From JANNXQ01 sp038238555 (GTDB taxonomy: Bacteria > Verrucomicrobiota > Verrucomicrobiia > Chthoniobacterales > Chthoniobacteraceae), in the NCBI GenBank assembly GCA_038238555.1, contig JBBRXP010000001.1:35836-99835 (forward strand): a stretch of 64,000 nt of DNA, read 5' to 3'. Made by a program: the position numbers and the translations under genes. This document shows, piece by piece, positions 33,355-42,770 of this stretch (positions within the stretch are counted from its first letter, which is position 1; each line of letters opens with the position of its first letter). The notes beneath the pieces were generated by a model, which saw only the letters and a program-made list of their open reading frames with translations, was not told the origin of the DNA and did not search any database.

Positions 33355-36300
33355 CGGAACCGAATCAAATACTTAAGCTGCCCGGTAAATCCGCCCCCCG
33401 TGTCGAGATCGCCGACGATGAAAAAGTTGTCGTTGATCTTGAAGCGGCTCGTGATCTCGCGCTGGCCGGAGCGATTGTCCACCGCGCCGAGTTCCACTTG
33501 AAAGCGGTCGCGGATCGACCCGGGATCGGCCGGTTTCGACTCCGCGGCCGTGGCGCCGCGCTTGAAGATTTTGCGGTAAAGACTTTGCACCGCGAGGATG
33601 GCCGCGCGGCTCGCCAGCACCTCGGCGCTGCCGGCGAGTTCGCTGGTGGTCACGCCCGTCGCGAGCAGCGAGACGATGTCGCCATTGGACAGCGGCGGCT
33701 CGCTGCTGAGCTGCACCTGGGGGTCGGTGACCTTGCCGTAGATGTAGGCCGACACGGTGTAATCGCGCGTCTTCGATTCCGCCTGAATATCGAGCGATGG
33801 CTGGAAGGGTTCGTCCTTCTTGAAGTACACAAAGCCGCGCGTGATCGAGATGGTGCTGAAGGGCAGGCTGCCCGTGAATTTGTCGATGCGCGCTGCCCCT
33901 TCCAGCCACGGCTCGAGGCCCGTGCCGCCGAGCCGCAAGTTCAGCGACACTGAGCCATTGGCGAGATTGCCGCGGATGCGGAAGGGATCGTCGTCGCGCG
34001 TGAGGATGGCGATGTCGAAGGTCCAATCGCGCAGCGGCGGATCGGGAAATGAAACGGCGCCCGCCACCGCCGGCGCGCTCTTCGGCGTGGGCGGCGCGGG
34101 CCGGCCAGGCAGGCCGATCGGCAGGATGTCGATCTCTTTGAAAAAGCGGCTGTGCGTGAGATAGACGGTGCCGCTGGCCGTGCCGGCGTTGAGAGGGCCG
34201 GCGATCTTCAAGTCGGTGTCGGCGCGGATCGTCACGGTGTCGTCGCGTTTCGCCAGCACGTCGCGCGACTCGATGCGCAGGTCGAAGACGGGATTGGCCA
34301 GCTCCGCGAGTTTGATATTGCCGGCGACTTTGAAAGTGCCGCCGCCGATCTCGCCGCGAAATTTATTCAAGTTCAGCGTGTCACCCGCGAATCCGAGGCT
34401 GGCTTCGAAGGAGTTGATCGCCGGCACATTTTCATTGGCGATGCGCGCGCCTTTCAAAACGACGTTTGCCGAGCCGGAGATGTCGGGCTTTCCGACGGTG
34501 CCGCCGACCTTCACGTCCACCGCCGCCGTGCCGTCGATACGCGCCACTTGCGGGGTGAGCTTTGTGACAAAGGCCAGCGAGGAAGGCGGCAGTTTCACGC
34601 TCGCTTCGATCGGCAGCGCGGGATCGATTTTCTTCTCGCTGATGACGGCCGCAAGGTCCAAGGGGGCATGCCCCTTCACAGTGAGCGGCTGGATCTGCGG
34701 CTGGCGCAGCACGGCCTCCACGGTTAGGTCTTTATTGGCGTAGTGCAGATTGAAGTCGAGGCCGGCGGCATCGAGCTGCGGCACGGCCTTGGCTTTGAGC
34801 GCGCGGCCGGCGACTCGCACATGCACGAAAGGTTTGAGCGGTGTGCCGCCGGCGATGAGATTGGCGGTGACGTTGCCGCTCGCGGGTGAGGTTTGGCCGA
34901 AGCTGGCGAGGAGCTTTTCGATGTCGAGGCTGGTCGCGTTGAGGTTCACGGCGATGCGGCCATCGAGGGGCACGGGCGCTTTCAAATTCGCGGGATCGAA
35001 AGGCGCGAGCACGTAGCCGGTGAGTACGCTGGACTTCTCCTGCTGGAGGTCGATGTCGCGCAGCCGCAGCCTGCCCTCGCGCCATTCGATCGCGCCCGCC
35101 AGGCTTGTGGGTCCGAGCGCGGCGCGAAATTCAGAGCTCTCCGCAAACCCAGGCCCATAAAGGGCCGCGAGCCGCAGCGCGATTTTTTCGAAGGTGCCGT
35201 AGCGCGCGTCGTCGAGCGAGATCGAGAGCTTGCCTTCGTGCGTCTGCGGCTCGATCGCGCCGCTGCCCGCCCACTGCGCATCGAGCGCACCGCCGAGCGG
35301 AGCGCCGCCGTCCTCGGGCGGTGCCGCACGGGGACTGGGGCGCTCCTCGGGCGGCGCTTCCTTCGCGCCGAAGAGCTCGAGCAGCGGCTGAAAAATCGCG
35401 AGGTTTTTCACTCCGAAAAAAAGCGTGCCCTCGTAGGCAAACGGCTTGGCGATTCCCACCTTGCCGACGATTGCGAGCTGGTCGGTGGCATTGATTTGCA
35501 GCGCGAGTTGCTCGATCGACGCCGTGTCATCCACGACGTGGATTTTCGCCGCGAGCCGCTCGGCGTGGAAGTCGCCGAACTCAAATTCGCCCCCGTCGAG
35601 CACCAACTCGCCGGCGGGCGCGCCCTCGCTCAGCTTCAATGCGCCGTGGCCCGCGAGTCGGCCCGCGAGCGTGGCGCCATTCGCCGAAACTCCAAACGCA
35701 TCGAGCGCGGGTGCGTCGATCGTGAACTGCATATCGGCGGGCGTATTGAGCGCCTTGGTGGGATCGATGCGGTAGGTGCCCGCCGCCGAGATCGTGTTGC
35801 CGCGCCGCCGGACCTCGGCCTTGTGGAGATTCACGAGATCGTCGCGCACCGCGGCATCGAGCGCGGCGCTGTCGATCGTGACCGTCTGGAAGCGAATGCC
35901 CGAGACTTCCGCGGAGACTCTGCCGTCGAGTTGCTCGAGGCCCGGCGCGTCGATGTGCTTGGTCGCGTGGACCGCGATGCGGGCCGCACCGACATCGATA
36001 TCGGCGCTCGCGATGGAGTCGGCGTTCACGTTCAACGCGACGGCAAGGGCACCGCCTCGGAGCGTGACCTTTCCATCGCCCGCCACGCCGCCCGACAGCG
36101 GTGGGGAAAGGGCCGCCAGATCGTGCGCGTCGATCTTCAGGGTCGCGTCCACGTCGCTCTTCGCGAAATCTTCGACCGACTCCGGAAGATGAATGACCGC
36201 CGCGACATCGACGGCATTTTTTCCCGCCATCGCGTGGACGCGCTGCACCGTCATCGTGCCGTTCTCGAAGGCCGCGCTCAATTCCACGGAGTCCACTTTG

Positions 36301-37334
36301 AATGCAGGCGCCGGCGCCAGTTCCTCGACGCGCGCCGCCACGTCGCCCTGCCACGTGCGCGGCTCCTCCGGCTCGCCGGTGAAGTGCATCGCAAACCGGT
36401 CGAGCGTTGCGGCCGGCGGCCGCGGCACACCGAAGTAATCCGCGGCTCGCGTGATCGCAAGATGCTCGACGGTGGCCGCAAACTCTGTGCTGTAGCCCTT
36501 CGGAAGGTTGCGGCCTTTTTTTTGCAGTTCGCTGCCGCGGAGCGAGACCTCGAGCGTGCCGCCAAAAGCGTGCGCTTTTAGCAGCATCGAGCCGGTGTTT
36601 TGTGCGCGCTGGGAAGCGTCGAAGTTTACCTCGTCGATCACCAATTCCGGCGCGAGGCGCAGGTCTTTGATGAAGAGATTGCGCTTCTCGTAACTGGTCG
36701 TGGCGTGAAGATTTTCCCACACCGGCACGCCCGGCACATCGAGCCGCGCGATGCGCAAGTAGCCGGCCTTTTCCGGATCGAGCACGAGATGAAAACCCTC
36801 GACACGGGTGACGCTGTCCGTGGCGGTGACCGTGATGTTGAAGTCCTCGATGCGAGCGCGATCCGCATAAGCCGCGGGCTGCGCGAGGATGTTGTTGAGC
36901 TGCTCGGCGACGGCCACTTTTTCCTTCCGCTCCTTCTCACTGCCGCTCGGCAGCGCGACGAGATCGAGATGCGCATCGCGCACTTCGTAGCTCCGCAGAA
37001 ATTCGCCTACACCCTTCTTCACCAGCAGCGGCAGGCTGTAATCGAAGCGCAGATGCTCGATGGCGATCTTCTTCACCGGCGTCGGCCCATCGCCAGTGGG
37101 CGAGACGCGCACTCCATCGATCACGAGATTGGTGAAGATGCTGCCCGAGGTGTGAAGATCGAGCCGCAGATGCTGCCGCGCCGCGATCTGGATCGCCGCC
37201 GTACGCAACACGAAATGAAAGAGCGGCCGGTGGAAAATCGCGACGAGCAGGAGCAGACCCAGCGCCGCATACAACGCGCGCCGGAGCCACCGGCGTTTGG
37301 GCTTTGGCGACTTGGGCGGCGAAATTTCCGGCAT
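33351..37334 (-). CDS. tamB: Translocation and assembly module protein TamB-like (AsmA/DUF490 family)
   Basis: 1327 residues. A basic N-terminus and one membrane anchor (RRALYAALGLLLLVAIFHRP) precede a very long repetitive beta-rich body (for example LNVNADSIASADIDVGAARI, LALQINATDQLAIVGKVGIA), the TamB lipid-transport groove. The C-terminal DUF490 domain has DNTVTIRADTDLKIAGPLNAG-like strands, PLRDWTFDIAILTRDDDPFR, LSSEPPLSNGDIVSLLATGV and ends FTGQLKYLIRFR. TamB bridges inner and outer membranes and works with TamA, whose gene overlaps its stop by 4 bp. Its size is in the usual range (1200-1500). Confidence 0.9.
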   Translation of the reverse strand: MPEISPPKSPKPKRRWLRRALYAALGLLLLVAIFHRPLFHFVLRTAAIQIAARQHLRLDLHTSGSIFTNLVIDGVRVSPTGDGPTPVKKIAIEHLRFDYSLPLLVKKGVGEFLRSYEVRDAHLDLVALPSGSEKERKEKVAVAEQLNNILAQPAAYADRARIEDFNITVTATDSVTRVEGFHLVLDPEKAGYLRIARLDVPGVPVWENLHATTSYEKRNLFIKDLRLAPELVIDEVNFDASQRAQNTGSMLLKAHAFGGTLEVSLRGSELQKKGRNLPKGYSTEFAATVEHLAITRAADYFGVPRPPAATLDRFAMHFTGEPEEPRTWQGDVAARVEELAPAPAFKVDSVELSAAFENGTMTVQRVHAMAGKNAVDVAAVIHLPESVEDFAKSDVDATLKIDAHDLAALSPPLSGGVAGDGKVTLRGGALAVALNVNADSIASADIDVGAARIAVHATKHIDAPGLEQLDGRVSAEVSGIRFQTVTIDSAALDAAVRDDLVNLHKAEVRRRGNTISAAGTYRIDPTKALNTPADMQFTIDAPALDAFGVSANGATLAGRLAGHGALKLSEGAPAGELVLDGGEFEFGDFHAERLAAKIHVVDDTASIEQLALQINATDQLAIVGKVGIAKPFAYEGTLFFGVKNLAIFQPLLELFGAKEAPPEERPSPRAAPPEDGGAPLGGALDAQWAGSGAIEPQTHEGKLSISLDDARYGTFEKIALRLAALYGPGFAESSEFRAALGPTSLAGAIEWREGRLRLRDIDLQQEKSSVLTGYVLAPFDPANLKAPVPLDGRIAVNLNATSLDIEKLLASFGQTSPASGNVTANLIAGGTPLKPFVHVRVAGRALKAKAVPQLDAAGLDFNLHYANKDLTVEAVLRQPQIQPLTVKGHAPLDLAAVISEKKIDPALPIEASVKLPPSSLAFVTKLTPQVARIDGTAAVDVKVGGTVGKPDISGSANVVLKGARIANENVPAINSFEASLGFAGDTLNLNKFRGEIGGGTFKVAGNIKLAELANPVFDLRIESRDVLAKRDDTVTIRADTDLKIAGPLNAGTASGTVYLTHSRFFKEIDILPIGLPGRPAPPTPKSAPAVAGAVSFPDPPLRDWTFDIAILTRDDDPFRIRGNLANGSVSLNLRLGGTGLEPWLEGAARIDKFTGSLPFSTISITRGFVYFKKDEPFQPSLDIQAESKTRDYTVSAYIYGKVTDPQVQLSSEPPLSNGDIVSLLATGVTTSELAGSAEVLASRAAILAVQSLYRKIFKRGATAAESKPADPGSIRDRFQVELGAVDNRSGQREITSRFKINDNFFIVGDLDTGGGFTGQLKYLIRFR

Positions 37335-37437
37335 CGGCGCGTGAGGCTAGGCGCGCCCTCCACTTCACGCAAGGCCGGGCGGATTCCCACGCAGTGCGCG
37401 ACAGCGCGCTTTCCAAAAAGCGGAATGCGAGCCGATG

Positions 37438-37561
37438 CTACATCGGCTCTTTGGCAAACCACGCTCCCAGCCTTTCAGCCAGCGGCTCCAGATGCGCAGA
37501 GGGCACCCACGGCGGCGCTCAACTCTGCGAGCGTGGGAGTGGTGGTATTGGCAGAAGCCAT
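37438..37561 (-). pseudogene. Possible small gene with one frameshift
   Basis: From ATG 37561 the reading MASANTTTPTLAELSAAVGA continues LCA, then one base shift gives HLEPLAERLGAWFAKEPM and a stop at 37438. The joined product of ~42 residues is a coherent amphipathic helix, but no family is recognised. It fills part of the 272-bp gap between the OppF-like gene and tamB. The stop overlaps a 9-bp-stem hairpin (37429-37449). Confidence 0.25.
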
Positions 37562-37606
37562 GCGCCGATTCTACTGAAAGTCGGCGCCCGCGCAAAGCGG
37601 TTGGAT

Positions 37607-38395
37607 TCACGCAAACTTCGGCACCGCGGCGAGCAGCTTGCGCGTGTAGTCGTGCTGCGGCGCTTCGTAGATAGCTTCGGCGCTCGCGCTCTCCACGATC
37701 TTGCCGCGATACATCACCAGCACGTGGTCGCTCACGTGCTCGACCACCGCGAGGTCGTGGGCGATGAAGAGGTAGGTGAGGCCCAGCTCGGCCTGCAGGT
37801 CTTGCAGAAGATTGACGATCTGCGCCTGCACGCTCACGTCGAGTGCGCTCACCGGTTCGTCGCACACGATGAAGCGCGGCTTCACGGCCAGCGCGCGCGC
37901 GATGCCGATGCGCTGCCGCTGGCCGCCGCTGAATTCGTGCGGGTAGCGTTCCATCATCTCGGGCTGCAATCCCACCTGCCGGATGAGCTCGGCCACGCGC
38001 TCGCGGCGTTCGCCGGCATTCATTTGCGGGAAGTGAATCTCGAGCGCTTCGCCCACGATTTGCCGGATGGTGTGCCGCGGATTGAGCGAGCCAAAGGGGT
38101 CTTGAAAGATCATCTGCATCTCGCGCCGCAGCGGGCGAAACTCGCCCTCAGTCATCGGCAGCACATCGCGCCCGCGGAAAAAAATCTGCCCGCCGGTAGG
38201 CGGCACGAGCTTGAGGATGGTCTTGCCGATCGTGGATTTGCCGCTGCCGCTCTCGCCCACGAGTCCGACGGTGGAGCCTTCCTCGATCGAGAAGCTCACG
38301 TCCTCGACGGCCTTCACATCGTCGGTGTGCCGGCGCAGCACGCCGGTGCGGACGGGGAACCAAGTGCGGAGATTGCGGACTTCGAGGAGGGGCAT
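37607..38395 (-). CDS. Oligopeptide/dipeptide ABC transporter ATP-binding protein (OppF/DppF type)
   Basis: 262 residues from ATG 38395 (MPLLEVRNLRTWFPVRTGVL). Walker A is GESGSGKST, the Q-loop FQDPFGSLNPRHTI is the OppF hallmark, the signature is FSGGQRQRIGIARAL, Walker B FIVCDEPVSALDV, and the H-loop IAHDLAVVEH. OppF-type ATPases power peptide import together with OppD and two permeases; none of those is nearby, so this gene stands alone. The C-terminal oligopeptide-family extension is short (PQHDYTRKLLAAVPKFA). An upstream in-frame ATG (38446) would add residues encoded by a tandem repeat. Confidence 0.92.
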   Translation of the reverse strand: MPLLEVRNLRTWFPVRTGVLRRHTDDVKAVEDVSFSIEEGSTVGLVGESGSGKSTIGKTILKLVPPTGGQIFFRGRDVLPMTEGEFRPLRREMQMIFQDPFGSLNPRHTIRQIVGEALEIHFPQMNAGERRERVAELIRQVGLQPEMMERYPHEFSGGQRQRIGIARALAVKPRFIVCDEPVSALDVSVQAQIVNLLQDLQAELGLTYLFIAHDLAVVEHVSDHVLVMYRGKIVESASAEAIYEAPQHDYTRKLLAAVPKFA

Positions 38396-39111
38396 GTGCG
38401 AGGCTGCAACAGAAACTCGAAATCCGAAATCTGAAATCTGAAACAATCGCGGCCGATTTTTTTTGTCATCGGCAAAACCTGCGGTGTGCGAATCGATTCC
38501 TGATTTCCATCGGTTCGGATTTGTTTCCGATTTTCGAGTTTCGGATTTCGGGCTTTTCCACGTCTTTATCCCCGAGCGTGAAATATGCGGCTTGGAGGGC
38601 TGAAATTCCTCTCACCTCTTCTCGTCTTTGGCTCAAAGCGCGCGCCCAGCCGAAAAGCCCCCAGAAACGCAAGAGCCAAAGCTCCGATCGCAAGAGCCCC
38701 TTCCGCGATTGCTGGCGAATTCTTTATGGCTCTCGCGACGCGACCGCCACTCAACTTCAACTCTCCTCCCCGCGCCGGAAACAGACGACTGATAACCCGA
38801 GCAAGGATCAGGTCGCGCAGGATCGCGATCCTCGGATGGCCTCCAGACAGATCCCATTTCCCAAAGTATCAGCGGTCTCGAACCCGCCGACGCCGACCAG
38901 GTAATTGAAGTCGATGTTAGATAAAGCGCGATGCGAGCCGCGCTCATCCGACCAACGCAGCGCGGAAAACTGCCGGTCATAAACCGCGGCCGAGACAAAG
39001 AGCACCACCGACCTCTTTGCCGCCCGCTCGGCAAGCGCCTTCGAGTTGCCTGGAGAAAATGGGCTTCTAAGGCCATCATTTGCGCTCCTCGCAGGCCGGT
39101 AGTTTGCGGGA
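38396..39111. other. 716-bp stretch without a convincing gene
   Basis: The left third holds the inverted tandem-repeat pair 38412-38551. The remainder has only short frames in all six readings with mixed base composition; the minus-strand segment 38808-39008 (LSNIDFNYLVGVGGFETADT) reads like a fragment of a real protein but has no recognisable family or extent. It may be a decayed gene. Confidence 0.5.
38412..38551. repeat. Inverted pair of short tandem repeats (GAAATCCGAAATCTG word)
   Basis: The left arm 38412-38443 (GAAACTCGAAATCCGAAATC and further copies) and the right arm 38527-38551 (TTTTCGAGTTTCGGATTTCG) are inverted complements separated by about 83 bp. It sits just upstream of the OppF-like gene. 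Confidence 0.75.
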
Positions 39112-39351
39112 GTGCGGCCCGATCCTGAACAAATCGTTGATGCCCTCGTTTCCCGGCTGGCTGAGGTTCGGGACAGAAAGGGGGATTCGCAGAACCGTCT
39201 GGCGGAGCTTACCGGGTTGAGTCGCTCTGGAATCCGGCATCTTGAATGCGGGGAAACTGATCCGACTCTTTACTTGCTTCTCAAGATCGCCAAGGCTTTG
39301 AACGTGAAGATTGGGAGGGTCATTGGTTCCCTCATTCGCGCGAGTGAGTGA
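39112..39351 (+). CDS. XRE-family helix-turn-helix regulator
   Basis: 79 residues from GTG 39112. NRLAELTGLSRSGIRHLECG followed by ETDPTLYLLLKIAKALNV is a complete HTH_3 domain (phage Cro/C1 type), taking up nearly the whole protein. Such small regulators often control toxin-antitoxin or mobile elements, but no partner gene is adjacent. The 171 bp after it (39352-39522) contain nothing recognisable. Confidence 0.85.
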   Translation: MRPDPEQIVDALVSRLAEVRDRKGDSQNRLAELTGLSRSGIRHLECGETDPTLYLLLKIAKALNVKIGRVIGSLIRASE

Positions 39352-39522
39352 TGTTGGAAAAGATGCACCCAGTGAATCCGGCCATGAGCGGAGTTGTCAC
39401 CCGCCGCGGGCACGCCCAATGATGGAGACGACGACGCTACTTGCCTTTCCAAGGTTCCGCGTGCGTGCTGCCTTGAGGATGCAAGGCACTCCAGCCGGTG
39501 ACAGCAAAGGGAATTCCGCCCG

Positions 39523-40923
39523 TTACTCGCCAATAGCTTCCTGAATAAGCACCGCGATGCGGTCGGCCTGCGCGTTGATCTTATCCCCGTCGCGGCCTTC
39601 GATGAGCAGGCGAATCTTTGGCTCGGTGCCGGAGTAACGCAGCAGCACGCGGCCGCTGCCGGCGAGGTCGCGCTCGGTCTCTGCGATGAGCTCGAGCACG
39701 CGCGGCAGTTGCTCGAGCGCGGGCTTCTCGCGCACCTTCATGTTTCGCTGCGCTTGAGGGTATTTTTTCAAGCAACGCTTGAGCTCGCTGAGCGGCCGGC
39801 CGGTCTCGACGATGATCCGCAGGATTTGCAGCGCGCTCACGATGCCGTCGCCGGTGGTCGAGAAGTCGCGGAAGATCATGTGTCCGCTTTGTTCGCCGCC
39901 GACATTGAGACCGGCGCGCATCATTTCCTCGATCACGTAACGGTCGCCGACTTTGGTGCGGATAACTTTGCCGCCGCGCGATTCGAGCGTTTCGTTGAGG
40001 CCGAAGTTACTCATTACCGTGGCTACCAACGTGGCTTGGGCGAGCTGGCCACGCTCGAGGAAGTCGATGGCGGCGATGGCCATGATCTCGTCTCCATCGA
40101 CCAACTCACCCTTCTCGTCGCAGAGTAACACGCGGTCCGCGTCACCATCGTGGCTGATGCCTACGTCGGCGCGCGTTTCGCGCATGATGCGCTGGATGGC
40201 CTCGGGATAAGTGCTGCCGCATTCGCGATTGATGTTGCGGCCATTGGGCGTGTTGTGCGCCACGATGAGATCGGCGCCGAGTTCGCGCAGGATGCAGGGC
40301 GAGGATTTGTAAGCGGCGCCGTTGCCGCAATCCACGGCGATGCGCAGGCCCTCGAGCGTCTTGCCGCGCGGGAAACTTTGTTTGGCAAATTCCACGTAAC
40401 GGCCGAGCGCGTCGTCGATGCGCGTGGCGCGGCCGATCTTGCCGGCGGTGGGGCGCACGTTTTCGATCTCGCCGCTGAAGACGAGATGCTCGATCTGCTT
40501 CTCGATTTCGTCGTCGAGCTTGTAGCCGTCGTGCCGGAAAAATTTGATGCCGTTGTCTTCGTAAGCATTGTGCGACGCGCTGAGCACGATGCCCGCATCG
40601 GCTCGCAGCGAGCGGGTGATGTAGGCCACGCCGGGCGTGGGCAGCGGACCGATGAGCAGCACATCGGCGCCCAGCGACATCACGCCGGCGGCGAGCGCAT
40701 TTTCCAGCATGTAGCCCGAGAGCCGCGTGTCCTTGCCGATGACGATGGTGGTGCGGCCCGCCGTGTGCCGCTGCGCGCTGCTTTGCGCGAAGACATGCGC
40801 GGCGGCGCGACCTAGCTTCAGCGCCGTCTCGACCGTCACGGGCTCGATATTCGCCGTGCCGCGCACTCCGTCGGTCCCGAAGATTTTGCGCGCGGCTTCG
40901 TTATTTCTTTTCGACTTTCCCAT
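39523..40923 (-). CDS. glmM: Phosphoglucosamine mutase
   Basis: 466 residues from ATG 40923 (MGKSKRNNEAARKIFGTDGV); a TTG 15 bp upstream is less likely. GlmM converts glucosamine-6-phosphate to glucosamine-1-phosphate, needed for peptidoglycan and LPS. Active-site serine lies in IVLSASHNAYEDNGIKFF, the metal loop is ISHDGDADRVLL, the sugar loop GGEQSGHMIF, and the phosphate loop RYSGTEPKIRLL. It is the last gene of folP-cdaA-cdaR-glmM. In Gram-positives CdaA and GlmM interact physically, GlmM inhibiting c-di-AMP synthesis; the same order here suggests a similar link. Confidence 0.96.
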   Translation of the reverse strand: MGKSKRNNEAARKIFGTDGVRGTANIEPVTVETALKLGRAAAHVFAQSSAQRHTAGRTTIVIGKDTRLSGYMLENALAAGVMSLGADVLLIGPLPTPGVAYITRSLRADAGIVLSASHNAYEDNGIKFFRHDGYKLDDEIEKQIEHLVFSGEIENVRPTAGKIGRATRIDDALGRYVEFAKQSFPRGKTLEGLRIAVDCGNGAAYKSSPCILRELGADLIVAHNTPNGRNINRECGSTYPEAIQRIMRETRADVGISHDGDADRVLLCDEKGELVDGDEIMAIAAIDFLERGQLAQATLVATVMSNFGLNETLESRGGKVIRTKVGDRYVIEEMMRAGLNVGGEQSGHMIFRDFSTTGDGIVSALQILRIIVETGRPLSELKRCLKKYPQAQRNMKVREKPALEQLPRVLELIAETERDLAGSGRVLLRYSGTEPKIRLLIEGRDGDKINAQADRIAVLIQEAIGE

Positions 40924-41086
40924 CGCGGCTGATTTCAAACTGGAAAGCCTGCTTCCGCGGCTGGAACTCGAACCTAGAAGGCAACGTGGTCGCTTCGATG
41001 CTCTTTCGGATGACCGCCCACAACACCACGGCGAGCACGAGCGACACGATCTTCGCCTGCCAATGGTTCAGAATCTGACTTTTCAT
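40901..41086 (-). CDS. cdaR: Minimal CdaR (YbbR)-like membrane protein
   Basis: Only 61 residues from ATG 41086. WQAKIVSLVLAVVLWAVIRK is the typical N-terminal membrane anchor of YbbR/CdaR proteins, followed by about 30 residues instead of the usual several hundred with repeated YbbR domains. The position between cdaA and glmM is exactly that of cdaR. It overlaps the 3' end of cdaA by 113 bp in another frame and the 5' end of glmM by 23 bp. CdaR regulates the diadenylate cyclase CdaA from the membrane; whether an anchor alone can do this is unknown. Confidence 0.7.
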   Translation of the reverse strand: MKSQILNHWQAKIVSLVLAVVLWAVIRKSIEATTLPSRFEFQPRKQAFQFEISRDGKVEKK

Positions 41087-41849
41087 ATTTCGAGGAAATG
41101 AGCTCGCCGAGCCGCTGCTTGAAGTGTTTGGGGTCGAAGTTTCTTTCGATGTGTCCGCCGTGACAAATGGAAACCACGCCGGTCTCTTCCGACACCACGA
41201 TGACGATGGCATCCGACTGCTCGGTGAGCCCGAGCGCCGCGCGGTGGCGGGTGCCGAGCGTGCGGTCGAGGTCCACCCGCTGGCTCACGGGGAAGATGCA
41301 CGCGGCGGCGATCATGCGGTCGTTGCGGACGATCATGCCGCCGTCGTGCAGGGGAGTTTTCGGAAAAAAAATCGTGACGACGAGTTCGGTCGAAAGCTGG
41401 CAGTCGATGGCCACGCCATTCTCCGCAAAGCTATTGAGCGCCTGGCCGCGTTCGAGGGCGATGAGCGCGCCGAGCTGGCGATTGGCGAGCTCGAAGGTCA
41501 TCTCGGCGAGGAGGTCGATGGCCTCGCGACTCTCGCTGTTGCTGAAGAAAAGCTGGTGGCTGCCCAGCGCCGCGAGACCGCGCCGCAGCTCGGGCTGGAA
41601 GATCACCACCATCGCGAGCACGAGTACCGCGGAGAGGCCCTTAAAGATCCAGCCGATCACCGGCAGGCCGAAAAATTCGGAGATGAGCGTGCCGCCGAGC
41701 ACGATGGTGAGCAGCCCCACGAGCACATTGGCGCCGGGCGTGCCTTGGAAAAAATTCCATGTGTAGTAGATGGCCACGGCAAGCAGCGCGATCTCCAGGG
41801 CATCTTTCCAGTGCGCGCCGGCAAACTCGGTGATGACGGCGAAGTTCAC
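40974..41849 (-). CDS. cdaA: Diadenylate cyclase CdaA (c-di-AMP synthase)
   Basis: 291 residues from GTG 41849, whose GTGA overlap with the folP stop fixes the start. Three membrane helices (about 17-90; ALLAVAIYYTWNFF, VLVGLLTIVLGGTLISEFFG, IFKGLSAVLVLAMVVIFQPE) precede the DAC domain with TPLHDGGMIVR (DGA-type motif, here DGG 169-171) and LGTRHRAALGL (RHR 201-203). It makes c-di-AMP from two ATP, an essential osmolyte and cell-wall signal in many bacteria. The final ~38 residues (from SDSEPLAGEDRVA) overlap the cdaR gene and look non-native, so the stop codon may have been lost. Confidence 0.93.
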   Translation of the reverse strand: MNFAVITEFAGAHWKDALEIALLAVAIYYTWNFFQGTPGANVLVGLLTIVLGGTLISEFFGLPVIGWIFKGLSAVLVLAMVVIFQPELRRGLAALGSHQLFFSNSESREAIDLLAEMTFELANRQLGALIALERGQALNSFAENGVAIDCQLSTELVVTIFFPKTPLHDGGMIVRNDRMIAAACIFPVSQRVDLDRTLGTRHRAALGLTEQSDAIVIVVSEETGVVSICHGGHIERNFDPKHFKQRLGELISSKYEKSDSEPLAGEDRVARARRGVVGGHPKEHRSDHVAF

Positions 41850-42685
41850 GGCGCAAGGATGGCTTCCGTCATGCGCAGCGCTTCCGCATTTGGGCGAACG
41901 TCGTGGACTCGGATCACGTTGGCGCCGCGCGCGCGGCCGTAGCTGGTGAGTGCCACGGTGGGCCACGCGCGATCCTCCATCGCCTCCGAGCCGAGCACCT
42001 TGCCGAGGAAGCTTTTCCGCGACGCGCCGAGCACCAGCGGCCGCCCGGCAACCCGCACGGAATCAAGGTTCCGCAGCAGCGAGAGATTGTGCGCGAGGGT
42101 CTTTCCAAACCCGATTCCGGGGTCAAATGCGATTCGCGCGGCGATCATGCCGCAGGCTAGGCAGCGTTGGTAAGTTTGTAAAAAGAAATCCCGGATTTCG
42201 GCGCAGACATCGTCGTAATGCGGCGCCTGCTGCATGTCGCGCGGCGTTCCTTGCATGTGCATAGCGATGACGCCCGCGCCGGTCTCGCGCGCCACCTCGA
42301 TCATCGCCGGATCGCGCAGCCCGCTCACGTCATTGATGATCGCCGCTCCCGCCCGCATCGCCGCCCGTGCGACCGCCGGCTTCGTCGTGTCGATGGAAAC
42401 GATGACGCGCGGATCGCTCGCGAGCTGCTCAATGACCGGCAGCACGCGCCGCGCTTCCTCCTCCTCGCTCACCAGCGCCGCACCCGGCCGCGTGGATTCT
42501 CCGCCAATGTCGATGATCTCCGCGCCTTCCTCCGCGAGGCGCCGCGCGTGTGCCAGCGCCGCTTCCGGGTCGATGAAGCGCCCGCCGTCGGAGAACGAAT
42601 CCGGCGTCACATTCACCACACCCATGATGAGCGCGCGGCGGGTGAGATCGAATGTGCGAACGGGCGTTTCCCAGCGCATCCGCAT
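41846..42685 (-). CDS. folP: Dihydropteroate synthase
   Basis: 279 residues from ATG 42685. Signatures: LIMGVVNVTPDSFSDGG, IIDIGGESTRPGA, VSIDTTKPAVARAAMRAGA, AIINDVSG, IAFDPGIGFGKTLAHN, LVLGASRKSFLG and NVIRVHDV. DHPS joins p-aminobenzoate to the pterin pyrophosphate in folate synthesis. It overlaps cdaA by 4 bp (GTGA), so folate and c-di-AMP/cell-wall genes share a transcript, an arrangement also found in other bacterial phyla. Confidence 0.96.
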   Translation of the reverse strand: MRMRWETPVRTFDLTRRALIMGVVNVTPDSFSDGGRFIDPEAALAHARRLAEEGAEIIDIGGESTRPGAALVSEEEEARRVLPVIEQLASDPRVIVSIDTTKPAVARAAMRAGAAIINDVSGLRDPAMIEVARETGAGVIAMHMQGTPRDMQQAPHYDDVCAEIRDFFLQTYQRCLACGMIAARIAFDPGIGFGKTLAHNLSLLRNLDSVRVAGRPLVLGASRKSFLGKVLGSEAMEDRAWPTVALTSYGRARGANVIRVHDVRPNAEALRMTEAILAP

Positions 42686-42770
42686 GAGATGCAGGACTCT
42701 CGCGGAGATTTCAACCGCACCCGCGAAAGGAATTCCCCCAAGAGCGGAACAGGCCGCCCGGGCGCGGTGC

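Noticed and set aside
34893..36581. A 562-codon plus-strand frame within tamB
   Set aside because: Antisense shadow of tamB with no recognisable motifs.
37429..37449. Hairpin GAGCCGATG/CATCGGCTC as a terminator before tamB
   Set aside because: No U run follows on the minus strand, the direction of transcription, and it overlaps a possible small ORF stop; more likely a repeat or coding coincidence.
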